Shown here: piece after piece, positions 40,420 to 50,149 of the stretch
Numbering within the stretch: the first letter of the stretch is position 1
Layout of the letters: each line of letters begins with the position of its first letter
Assembly (NCBI GenBank): GCA_040285825.1
Contig: JAUPSS010000007.1
Location: 2,268,689 to 2,332,688, forward strand
Length of the DNA stretch: 64,000 nt
Direction: 5' to 3'
Origin: Eukaryota sp. TZLM1-RC
Lineage: Eukaryota; Metamonada: BaSk clade
Notes under the pieces: model-generated
The model's database searches: none
What the model was told of the DNA's origin: nothing
The model's input: only the letters and a program-made list of their open reading frames with translations
Made by a program: the position numbers and the translations under genes

Positions 40420-42009
40420 ATGTCACTCCCTCTTCAACATGATGATACAATAATAATACCTATGCGCTCTGGTGTCCGTCGTAAATTCATCCTTGGTGTT
40501 TCTACATATGTATTCCTTATCCTTTCCATCATTCTTTGCTTCTCTCTCATTATTATGTACGCCAAAAACAGTCATGACCCTGGTCTCGCAGATTTCCTTG
40601 ATTTTGCTGGATCTGACTATGGATACAATGGCCAAATCTCATCCATTCGAAAGATCTACTTTCCTCAACTCAAGGACCAAACTTACTTAGATTACACTGC
40701 TGCTGGAATACCTACCTCCACGGTCGCATCTCATGCAAGACGTACCTTATCCAACCAGATATTCACCAATCCCCATTCTGGGAGTCAACGGCATGTGATT
40801 GAAGAACAAAGGAAGTTTGTTTCAGACTTTTTCAATGCAAAAGATTATGAATTTGTATTCACTTCAGGAACCACAAATTCTTTAGAATTGATTGCACGTG
40901 ATTTCAGCTTAAAAATGTGCCAATTTTCTAGATTTTTTTATTCGATTGATAATCATTTATCTGTTTTAGGAATGAGAAGTTATTTTAATAACAGTAATTG
41001 GCAGGGTCTTGAATTTAATAGTTTATTGGACAGTGTTTTGAAACGAAATGAGTTTTTGTACAGAAATGAGTTGTTGAATGTTGAAAATATGATTGTCATA
41101 CCGGCTCAATCAAATTTTGATGGAACAGTTTTTGATTATCATGATTTATTTCAACGTATTGAGAAAGATTGCTTAGAAAAAGGAGTTAAAAAATGGACAT
41201 TCGTCCTCGATGCAGCTGCCTACGTTTCTACACATTCTCTAGATCTCAACACCCACAACTACATTGATTACATCCCACTTTCCTTCTACAAGATTATAGG
41301 TTATCCTACTGGTGTGGGGGGATTTTTTGTTAGAAAGACACTTCTTCCCACCTTTGAAAGAGGATACTTTGGCGGAGGCTCTGTTGTCCTCGCCTTACCA
41401 GAAAATGATGTCATTATTGAAAGAGGTAATGACGTCCAAAGAATAGAAACTGGCACCGTTAGTTTTACAGACATACAGTTCCTTACAACAGCATTTGACC
41501 TGATCAACACGTTAGGAATGGATGTTATAGAAAAACATGTTCAATCACTTGTGAAATGGACTGTGGAAAAGATGACTTCTTTGACTCACCAAAATGGACA
41601 ACCATTAATCAAGATATATGGGCCACATTCACCTAAAAGAGGCTCAACAATAGCATTTTCGATATTGGATGACACGGGTCATGTGATTTCTCCTTCTACA
41701 GTATCCAGTAAAGCTGCACTGGCAGGTGTACTCTTCCGCACAGGTTCCATGTGTAACCATGGTGCTTTCATGTCCAATCTTGGAATATCAGAGGAAGAAC
41801 TCTTAAAGTACATTACTGCTGGGTGTGAATGTGTACCAGACTTTTGTAGACACTTTGATGTATCTGCTAATGATTCTGGTGACCCTTGTTTGCCTGATTT
41901 TCTAGATGGTGGTCAACCTAATGCTGTACATAGAATATCATTTGGCTACCCATCTAGTTATCAAGATGTTGTTGCTTTCCTAAAGTTTCTAGAGATTTTT
42001 TCTGGTTGA
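40420..42009 (+). CDS. MOCOS-like class-V aminotransferase fold protein, membrane-anchored
   Basis: Molybdenum cofactor sulfurase moves sulfur from cysteine to the Mo cofactor using a PLP-bound Lys and an active-site Cys. The 529-residue protein has the class-V aminotransferase domain: YLDYTAAGIPTS (89-100), FTSGTTNSLELIA (147-159), VLDAAAYVSTHSLDL (262-276; the cofactor-binding Asp), SFYKIIGYPTGVGG (288-301; Lys291 as Schiff-base Lys), ETGTVSF (343-349) and RTGSMCNHGA (440-449; Cys445 as probable persulfide carrier). Two departures: a hydrophobic anchor at 23-46, and no C-terminal MOSC domain, so the substrate may differ. No intron. Confidence 0.8.
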   Translation: MSLPLQHDDTIIIPMRSGVRRKFILGVSTYVFLILSIILCFSLIIMYAKNSHDPGLADFLDFAGSDYGYNGQISSIRKIYFPQLKDQTYLDYTAAGIPTSTVASHARRTLSNQIFTNPHSGSQRHVIEEQRKFVSDFFNAKDYEFVFTSGTTNSLELIARDFSLKMCQFSRFFYSIDNHLSVLGMRSYFNNSNWQGLEFNSLLDSVLKRNEFLYRNELLNVENMIVIPAQSNFDGTVFDYHDLFQRIEKDCLEKGVKKWTFVLDAAAYVSTHSLDLNTHNYIDYIPLSFYKIIGYPTGVGGFFVRKTLLPTFERGYFGGGSVVLALPENDVIIERGNDVQRIETGTVSFTDIQFLTTAFDLINTLGMDVIEKHVQSLVKWTVEKMTSLTHQNGQPLIKIYGPHSPKRGSTIAFSILDDTGHVISPSTVSSKAALAGVLFRTGSMCNHGAFMSNLGISEEELLKYITAGCECVPDFCRHFDVSANDSGDPCLPDFLDGGQPNAVHRISFGYPSSYQDVVAFLKFLEIFSG

Positions 42010-42184
42010 GACAGTGGATCCAATAGTCTAACCTTGGCTTGAGGAAGAATTTACAAAAAACATTAAAGAGGTCACAAATATTTAGAGTTCTGAAGAATAA
42101 AGAATTTTTATTGGCAAATAATAACTACACAATATTCTGTGGTTTTCATTTGAAATGCATACTTTCGTCAAGCATCATTCAAAC

Positions 42185-42300
42185 TTATTCCAAGAACTTT
42201 CATTCTTGGTGAGATCGTCCACAGACGTTCTAGAATCCTCGAATAATTGGCCACCAATCTCAGTGAGCCCATTTCTCCTCTAGAACAATACGTAGCTTTG
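42185..42300 (-). ncRNA. Candidate omegaRNA structure at the 3' end of the best Fanzor
   Basis: On the minus strand, two stem-loops follow each other from the Fanzor stop codon. The first pairs GTTCTAGA (42286-42279, overlapping the stop) with TCTAGAAC (42234-42227) and encloses ATTGG/CCAAT (42246-42258). The second is a perfect 7-bp hairpin, CCAAGAA/TTCTTGG with a 6-nt loop (42209-42190). Overlap with the gene's 3' end is typical of TnpB/Fanzor guide RNAs. It could instead be a terminator-like or fortuitous structure. Confidence 0.5.
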
Positions 42301-44133
42301 AAGCTGGTTTCTTTGTGGTCTCTGGAACGCTTCTGGTCTTGTTCCATAGTAGTGCTCACTAATTGCAATTTCTAGCTGATTTAGTGATGCAGAAATGTCT
42401 CTAGACCATACTTGATTACATTCCGGACAACTGAAATAGGCGTTGTGAACTTTAACTTCACCATCAACTTCTCGATAGATCTTTTGGTGTAGCATCTTAC
42501 AGCAGTTCACCTTTGCAGATGTCGTATATTCATCTCCGATCTTCACATTAGCAAATGAACATTGTAACAACTTGAGAAACGCCTTACGTGGAGTTTTCAC
42601 TTTTTGACGTGATGTACCACCACCTCCATTGCCAAACCACACCTTTACTTCTCGACCGTTTGCAAATTTTTTCACTTTGTTGATAATGGAGCTGAATCTT
42701 TTCTGTTTTCTTATAAAGAAGTCAAATGTGTGTCTCCTCAATGCTTTTCGAGCACTCAGATATAATTGCTGCTTGAGCAATGATCATCTTACGTTATTAC
42801 CTTCATAGTCCTTATAGTCACCGATAGTTGATATTTCAAGCAGATAATGGTTCAATTTCTGCACGTCATAAACATCTATTGATGAGTGGGTCAGTGAAGC
42901 GGAGTGATTGATTTTTCGTTGCTTTGGTGCCAAGAAGATATTGGATACGGTCGGCCCTGAACGTGTTCCAATACTGGAACCACATAGATTTGAGTGGTTG
43001 GGGTCGATGGCCCAGAACACCATTTCCGTTTCGTCATCAGGTGCCTGCCACTCAGTAGCTTTTGGTTTCTGGCGAGGTCTTGGCCGTTCAACCTTGGCTT
43101 GCAAGGTATGTTTTCTATTCCGAGTGGTTTCATAGTAATCAAGTTCCCCTTTGGATCTCTTATCAGCCAAGGCTTCTCCGGACAATCTCACTCGTGTTGC
43201 TTTGGGGTGCGGTTTGAAAGTTATACGGACACTATCACCATTAGAAGACATGGTGTAGTCATTAGCTTTTGTTTTAAACAATAAATAAGGGTTTTTCAAA
43301 ATTGTTTGTGATGTGTTTTTGGAGATAAAATGGTTGAGAACCCATGTGGAAAAGGGGACAAAAGCAGGCTTCAAACTAGCGATGGGAGTGAGTCTATGTC
43401 GTCTAAAGTTATATGGAAAGGCTTGCTCCAGGTCGTTTTGGATTGTTAAGCCGCAACGAAAGATGTAGGTACTGTTCTCTTGATTAAGAGTCACTCTTCG
43501 AGAAGAAAGAAGAGTGTTGTACCTTTGAGGATCACCAACCAAAAAGTTAAACAGAGTAAGAGCCATGGTATGGTGAGTGTTGAACCAAAAAAGAAGAGGT
43601 TCACGAAAGTTCGTGCTATTGTGAAGAACAGAACCAGCATAAGTGGCTGGTGCAGGGCAGTTATAACCTACCGCATACGAGCGGAAGAAGTTAAGCTTCC
43701 ACGACACAAGTCCATCAGCAAGAAGCTGCTGGTAGTTGCCTTGCAGCTGGCGGCACTTTGCATCCACTAGTTGTTGTAGAGGCCTACTAGTGGGTAGTGC
43801 ATGATTACGACCTGTTCGTGACAAGAACAAGACAGCAAACGGCCATGATGTAGAGATTCGCTCGAGCTTCTCATACACATGGCCTTTGCCAGGTCTGTTA
43901 AATGGATGTCTGACTTCTGGCTTAGAGACCGCCACAAAGTCAAGACACTGGATCCAGAATTGATGCTGAGTCAGGAAATGACTGTCTTCAGGGAAGCGCA
44001 CAGCAAAAACTCTGGCCAGCAAACTGCCGAGGTGAGCCATGGTGGTAACCTTGGTCAGCTGTCCATCAATGTAATCACACACTGGCCGCTCAAAGAACTG
44101 ATGAAGGGAGCAGGCACGTGCCCATGACTGCAT
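42280..44133 (-). CDS. Fanzor RNA-guided nuclease, possibly intact
   Basis: The longest Fanzor here. From the ATG at 44133 (MQSWARACSLHQFF) about 449 residues are open, then one in-frame TGA (42786-42784), then 166 more. The TGA lies in a 24-nt GT..AG stretch (42769-42792) starting on a codon boundary; splicing it joins EGNN to QLYLSARKAL and gives a full-length protein of about 610 aa. Order of motifs: N-terminal helical domain (FPEDSHFLTQHQFWIQCLDF), SSNGDSVRITF, RuvC-I FWAIDPNHSNLCG (Asp377), ARKALRRHTFDFFIRKQ, WFGNGGGG, the RuvC-II/zinc-finger area TSAKVNCC ... CPECNQVW, RuvC-III RDISASLNQ, and the tail GTRPEAFQRPQRN. All catalytic acids expected are plausible, with Glu in GDEYTTSAK as the RuvC-II candidate. 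Confidence 0.85.
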
Positions 44134-44329
44134 AGTCCTTACTGAAAACGGAAGGTGCAGACAATCAAAAATGATTGATTTCTCAGTTTCAGTTACTTTT
44201 AAAATTTGGTTTATTTTCAACTCCTTACATCCACAAAACAATGAAACATGCACAAACTGATAAATAGATACATTTATAATAGATACTGGACATGCTTTAA
44301 GCATTTTCTTTCCTAAAAATAGTAAACTG

Positions 44330-45600
44330 ATGCGAAATTTGACGAAATTGTTGTTAGTCAAAGCAGTTGTTCGTTTAATCAACGGTGTTTGTAGATTCAA
44401 TAAATTCGTAAAGTTTCACAATGTAATTCCTTTATTCAGAACACACATGTTACCAAGGGAAGTCACAACACCCGTTTCTTCCTTACCATTTCTTTCCCTC
44501 TTTGACGAAGAACCTTTTGCTCTTCGTTCAACTATATCTGAGTTTGCCATGGATCTTTGTGGAACTGTTGGCTTTTCTATTATAGCGATTATAGGTTTCG
44601 TTTAGTGCGCTCACACATTGACTATAAAACATTGAATCCCATAAAATAGACTAACAAAAGACAGTCTGTAGAGACACTACTGGCTATTCTTGAGTCTAAA
44701 CTCGAGTCTATTGCAGATCGTCCATCCCAAGCTGTGCCAACAACTTCTGCTGTGTCACCCCTTTCAGCTGCACTTCTTGTCTTGAAACTAGACATCTGAA
44801 TACTTATTATTACCTTGTCTCTCTACTTCGCCCTCTTCACCCTCTTTCTACTCATCTTTCTTCCATAGAAGATGTTCCTCCTGTCTTCACTTGTATTACC
44901 ATCACTTATCAATATACACCCTTACACCTCTGGTATCGTTTGTTCACTCTCTACGAATCAACTCACTCCAATCTTAATCTACTCCACTCTAACCTACTGC
45001 TGATATACATGAACTTCTAAAGTCTAATGAGCAGAAGATTATTGAACTTAATGAACTCCAATTGAAACTGCATTGAAGACACTTGTAATGTTAGTTACAT
45101 GGCTTCCTTGCAGAGATTGATTTTGACTAATTTCATATTAATGTAGTGTGATACGATAATAAGTCTGAAGACGTCCACGCTGCTATGAGTGAAACCTATC
45201 CCCTTGATTTCAGGTTCGGACTCTTGAGAAAGAAGATTTTCTGGTTAATAACCTATTTCTACCTATAAATAACCTAAAGTAACCTATAAATAACCTATAA
45301 CTAATAGTTCCAAAATAAAATATTATCGATTCATGTTTTATTATAGTGTTCGTTCAAGTGTTGGTAAAAAGAATAGTGTTGGTGAAAGAAGTGGTGTGGT
45401 GAAAGAGGACTTTATAATTAAGGTGAAGATTGAGGAAGATTTACCTGTTCAATGAATAGAATCTGATACTCCTCTTTTAAAATTAACACAGTAATGTTAT
45501 TAATTCTAGGATCTGACATATATGTCATATATGGTGTAGAAGTTTAGCTAAACTTCAATTCTTATCACATAAAGAAAGTATGTGTTGCTTCAAGTAGAGC
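44330..45600. other. No assigned gene; one 91-codon frame and AT-rich remainder
   Basis: A plus-strand frame at 44330-44605 has a decent ATG and a hydrophobic C-terminus but no recognisable domain. 44606-45240 is Ser/Leu/Thr-rich in short broken frames, perhaps a decayed gene. Confidence 0.35.
45249..45302 (+). repeat. Short tandem repeat, TAACCTATAAA type
   Basis: Imperfect tandem copies of AACCTATAAAT with variants over about 54 bp. Confidence 0.7.
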
Positions 45601-45605
45601 AAAAA

Positions 45606-46222
45606 CTAAGCAGCCCTCAGTACAAAATGCCTTCCTCTATATTTGACATCAACAACAATTGTGCTTCTTCCAGCAGTACCATAAAGTGGTATACCTCTAT
45701 CAGCCAATCGTTGAAGCACAACCGAAGAGAGGATGTCCATAACCATTGGTTGCAGAGGCCGAGTCAATTGTATTTTAGTGTTTACAGCATGAAAGATGTA
45801 AAACTTCCTAAAAGTTTTACATCTTCCATGGTGAACAACTTTCAGCAATTGGGCACTGAGGTTGTTTAACTTAATAGAATTCATTGCTCTTTCGGTTGAT
45901 TCTTCAGCATCACCTGTAAACACAGCCTTGAAATCACCGTATACAGCCCGTAGATAGACACATTTAGCATGAAGATCAGAGCCAATAAATATGGGATTCA
46001 ACACTTCTAGGGCAACTGATCAACTTCAATAGCTTAATGGGATTACTCTTCTCTTGCTTTATGATGAGATTGGAGACGAGAGAGGGTGCGTTCGCAAGCA
46101 GTATAGTTTTGATGAGAGCGATCCAACTGGGAAAGCAATAGAGCATTCTCATCACCAATAGTTTGTGTAGAAAAACAGAACACAACAGAAATCAGAGCAA
46201 CAATGTTTGGTTGTAATTGTGT
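45606..46222 (-). CDS. Metallo-beta-lactamase-fold protein (C-terminal half), with mini-intron
   Basis: Exon 2 (46006-45606) encodes VYLRAVYGDFKAVFTGDAEESTER and LSAQLLKVVHHG, the second half of a ComEC/competence-type metallo-beta-lactamase domain, including the metal-bridging Asp (TGDAE) and the later His (VVHHG). A 40-nt GT..AG intron (46007-46046) joins it in frame to an upstream segment with a hydrophobic, signal-like part (IVALISVVFCFSTQTIG) and a helix ending QSHHKAREE. The HxHxDH motif expected in the first half is absent, and the 5' end has no ATG, so the gene is truncated, has unseen exons, or is a pseudogene. Confidence 0.5.
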
Positions 46223-46491
46223 CAATTATTGGCACAATAAATTGAAGATGGTGGCATATATGGTTGAGAAATATGGGGTAAGTAGCAGCAAAAAAGAAGT
46301 GACGAAATGAAATTCAAATGTAAATCTGAGGAATGGTAACCACACAACCAAACTCATCTCACCAATTTTTGTATCATGTAATTCTTTTTTGAAGAAAGGA
46401 AAACATTCAACATGTAAACTGAAGTGATATGTACCATCAATAAATATTTAAAACTTACTTTACTTTGAATTGCCAACTATAAGTTTGATTG

Positions 46492-47940
46492 TTTTATTGC
46501 TGAATGTGACATTGAGAAACACATCAAATTTTTTATTTTAAAAATTTGTTATTCTGGAAAATTCACTCATATTTTAAGGTCAACTCCCCCATCGGTATCT
46601 CTCAATTCTTGCAGATCTTTTAACAAACTTCGAGTCAAATTTTTTTTCTTCTTTATAAGAAGTAAATGAATCTTTAATTCGAAGTCATGTATTTTGTTCA
46701 GCAGCTTTGGGTGGAATTGGACTCACCAAATCTTCGATTCTGTGTAAAGCAGCATTTTTGGGAGGTGGTAAAAATTTTGCTTTTGAATTTTTCCAAAGGT
46801 TCCCTTTTGATGTTCATCTGATCAATGGTGAATCAAATTTTTACTTGAATCAACTCCAATTTGAATTAGAAAATTTGCCAAGTGATATCTGGATTCAGTG
46901 TTTTCTTCCAAATGTTCAAGAAATTCCCACCCGATCACTTCCAAATTTACGTTTTTGCTTGAAAAAGCTTCAGCACCATCTGGTTAAATTATATGAAGGC
47001 TTGGATTATGAAGTAAGACTTGGCTTGCCCAAAACTAAAAATCCCGCTTTCGGTAATTTTTTAAAGGATATTCGTGATAGTTCAGCTGTTGCTTTAGTAG
47101 CTCAAGTTCCCTCTGTTTATGGACTTTTGTTAAAAAACAATGAATGGCTTCTAAACATGCGTTTTCATTGTTTTCTGTGGCCAAACAATTTGCCCAATCA
47201 TTTAACTTGTAAATTTGGTAAACCTCTTTTGTTTACTCATCTTTTGAACTGTAAACATTTCATTGCGTTTAGAAGCAAAGTGCATAATAACGTCAGGGAC
47301 CAAATTTATGTAATGTGTAAATCATATCGAGTACATTCCTTTTTAGAACCGCTGTTATCAAAATTAATTCTTGATGATCCCAATATTGATAGTACGCGTT
47401 ACAACAGAGCTTCTATGGGTCTGACTAGAGAAGATCTAGTTGTTCCTGGTTTAAATGGTAGTTTTACTATTTTGGACGCCATGTCTATTGACCCTTGTAA
47501 TTCCTCTAACGAACATCTCATTGACTCGGATGTAAATAATCCTCTTCTTGCAGGCGAAAAATATAAAATTGCTAAATATGCGAAACCCATTTCCTCGGTT
47601 AATGAAACTTCTCATGCCCAATATAATTTATGTCCATTTGTTTTTTCTTTGCTTGTATCTCTAGGTAAGGCTGCTATGGCTTTCCTTGAGGATTTTGTTG
47701 TAGTTGTAAAGGAAACAACTGGAAGAATTTTCAATCGTGTTTACTGGCAAAACAGGATTGTATTTTCTATTTTTAAGGGAATGGTAAAACTAATTTCTGA
47801 TTCACTATCTTCTTTTGGAAAATTTTCTGAATCTTTAGCAATTAATTGTTTTGATGTAGGGGAGGCAGGTTTTGAGGATGTGGAGTTTTAATTGTGTATT
47901 TCATATTTGTTGTTGAATAAAAATTAGTAGAATAAACAAA
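46492..47940 (+). mobile_element. LINE, family 2, reference copy
   Basis: Flanked by the 13-bp duplication ATAAGTTTGATTG (46479-46491 and 47941-47953). After a frameshifted start, a 394-codon frame (46707-47891) is open: LGGGKNFAFEFFQRFP, a post-polymerase helical region, a zinc motif with altered first pair (CKFGKPLLFTHLLNC), DLVVPGLNGSF ... LDAMSIDPC and CPFVFSLLVSLGKAA, then VYWQNRIVFSIFKGMVK. Ends with AATAAA-like signals. The polymerase is missing by 5' truncation. Confidence 0.9.
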
Positions 47941-48061
47941 ATAAGTTTGATTGATTTCCTTGAATTTTCTGATTAAGGAAACCAATTGTTAATCATGTCC
48001 AACTGTATTTTTTTGTGTTGACTGTCATGAATAACGCTCTACAAACCACAACTGTGGGAGC

Positions 48062-49573
48062 GTCTGCCAACCAGTTTTTTGGCTCAGAAGCAGGATAATC
48101 TATGGAAAGGCAATTCGAAGTTCTCGCTAGTATTGGAGCTCATGCTACTCATTTAGCACGACCCTCTATACTCCAATACCCAGAACACTCTATGTGGCTT
48201 ACTCAAAGCCAGTTCTGGTGCCTCTGTTTCGACTTTGTTTTTGAAAGAGAACCTAAACAAAAAAACCATTATAGAACCAGCCTGTGGATTTTCTAGCGCT
48301 GCAACATCTTGTTCAGCACTTTTGGCTATGGCGCCCACTGAATGAAACCACGTCAGCTAACGGTGTGAGAATCTGGTGCCACTCCAGTCTGCTTGGCAGT
48401 CTAGCCATTCAACTGTAGGAAGCTTTCTGCCAACTGTTGGCTGACAGCCTGTTGTGTGGAAACACAATTGTTTCAACAGCTTTGACCAGAATCGTCCCAA
48501 AAAGTACACTGGGTGTGTACTTAGAGATCTTCGGCCGGTGATACCATTTCACAATGGAATGCACCAACATATTTTGACTCACTGGCTACATAGGACAGTA
48601 AATGCCTATATTGGTGGAATTCAAAATATGTTGGAAACCTCAATGAGAAATAAACTATTTATCATAAATGTGCAAACTGCAGCCACAATCTGTCAGTCAG
48701 GACTGAACATTTTATCTTTTTCAGAAGATAAATGCCCTGCGGTTATGAAAAGGCACTCTCTCGCCTTTATCCAGTTGGTATCAATGCTTCTGCAGTTTGA
48801 ATAAAAAAGCCCAATCTAATTTACAGTGTTCGGCGGTGCGGGGTGTACGGGTTCGTGCTGGGTGCGCACCCCGTACCCTCAGTGCGTGAAGAAAGTGGTG
48901 TGGTGCGGGTACAGGGTGCGTTGTTCTATTTAACAATAAAAGAAATTACATATAATTTATACTAGATCAATAAGGTATTAGTCAATAGTCAAATCATCTA
49001 ACATTGGTCAAATCATCAAAAAATGGATCTACAAACCACTCAGCTTCAGATACTTCATCCTCAGACTCAACTTCATCAACCTCACAATCTTTTGATGTCT
49101 CCGATCCCAAATTTTCTTCAAGCTCATAATTGCTATCATTTTCTTCTTCGATGATGCTTTGGACACCCATTCCGTCTCCTAAATAGTCTACTGCTAGTAC
49201 TTGTCTAGCTAACTTCTCATTGTGCTTGATGAAGACTAATTTCCGAAGTTTTTCTGACAAGATTCTGTTTCTCTTCTTAGTATGAATAGCTTCATACTGA
49301 GACCAGTTTCTCTCACAGGCTGAAGCTGAAGCAACTTGGGCTAGAATTCTTTGCGCAACAAACTGCAGTATCTTTCATAGAACGATCTATCATGATGACG
49401 GAAGGGTAAATAACGCTAAGTTCGATTGCCCTCGATGTCAGACCAACTGGTCTAAGGACATCTTAGCCTCCAGAAATCAGCTGGAGATTACAATCAGTGA
49501 GTATTTCACTGGTACTAGGTCAGAACCATTCCAAAGACCAAGGCGTGTGAGACGTCTAAGGAGACAGCAGTAG
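48062..49573 (+). pseudogene. Fanzor relic with a hAT remnant in the middle
   Basis: The N-terminal piece (48062-48800) contains YPEHSMWLTQSQFWCLCFDF, matching FPEDSHFLTQHQFWIQCLDF of the 42-kb Fanzor, and further frame-broken matches. The C-terminal piece (49376-49573) is open to its stop: HRTIYHDDGRV, FDCPRCQTNWSKDILASRNQ (zinc-finger Cys pair and RuvC-III Asp) and the family tail GTRSEPFQRPRR. Between them lies part of a hAT transposon (48824-49371); the Fanzor middle with RuvC-I is gone. The C-terminal piece is much better kept than the N-terminal one. Confidence 0.8.
48824..49371 (-). mobile_element. hAT transposon remnant (3' terminus plus dimerisation domain)
   Basis: The minus-strand reading from 49371 gives ILQFVAQRILAQVASASACERNWS, then YEAIHTKKRNRI and LRKLVFIKHNEKLARQV: the C-terminal hAT dimerisation domain that ends most hAT and BED transposases. 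The acidic tail ends near 48991. At 48824 the sequence CAGTGTTCGGCGGTGC starts a GC-rich, partly self-complementary stretch that looks like the hAT terminal inverted repeat. The other end and most of the transposase are missing. Confidence 0.75.
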
Positions 49574-49660
49574 CTGTTTTCGCCAACGAAAATCCAAGGT
49601 GTTTAGTGTATACTAACCCTTGGTACTGAGAAGTTTACATCAGTGTTGGCGATATTTATT
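49571..49660 (+). ncRNA. Candidate omegaRNA: nested hairpin after a Fanzor stop codon
   Basis: Seven bases after the stop (49571-49573) an 8-bp outer stem TCGCCAAC (49580-49587) pairs with GTTGGCGA (49645-49652). Inside it CCAAGG (49594-49599) pairs with CCTTGG (49618-49623), and inside that TTAGT (49603-49607) pairs with ACTAA (49612-49616) over a 4-nt loop. Same position relative to the gene as the other candidate scaffolds. Transcription is not shown. Confidence 0.5.
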
Positions 49661-50149
49661 CCTTTCCATTTGATGTGAAATTCTTAGTAGTTCTCACTCC
49701 TATCAATTTGATATAGTCAACATCGACACATAATGGACCACAACGTATTTCTGAAATTTGCAATTCAAATACATTGTTTTGATTTTCCTTTTGCATTTCC
49801 CTTTACAACACCCAGCACAATTGTTGCGGCTTGGTCAATTGATTAACAAAACAATAAGATTACCACATACTGACGGTTATAATTAACAACAAATAGATTC
49901 AAAATAATTGAAGTATCATATTTGGCATTTTTTCAATTGAACCAGTATATTATTTCCAATATTCAATGCATAATCGAATAGGTTGTACTGTAAATTCACA
50001 ATCTTGTCTTGTTCAGTAAACGAAGAACAACCATGTACAAAAGTGTTTAAAATCTGTCTGTTGATTTTATAAAAGTTTAAAATTTCATTTTTTGGCAAAT
50101 CACTAAATTGAAAACAAGACAATACACAGAGTTTATACAACATTCACAA
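49661..50149. other. Intergenic
   Basis: A 75-codon minus-strand frame (50143-49916) follows the acidic-protein gene directly but has no recognisable feature. Otherwise nothing is seen. Confidence 0.4.

Noticed and set aside
48838-48920. GC-rich stretch as a tRNA or structural RNA gene
   Set aside because: It adjoins a hAT-like terminus and is explained by the transposon's sub-terminal repeats; no tRNA cloverleaf could be drawn.
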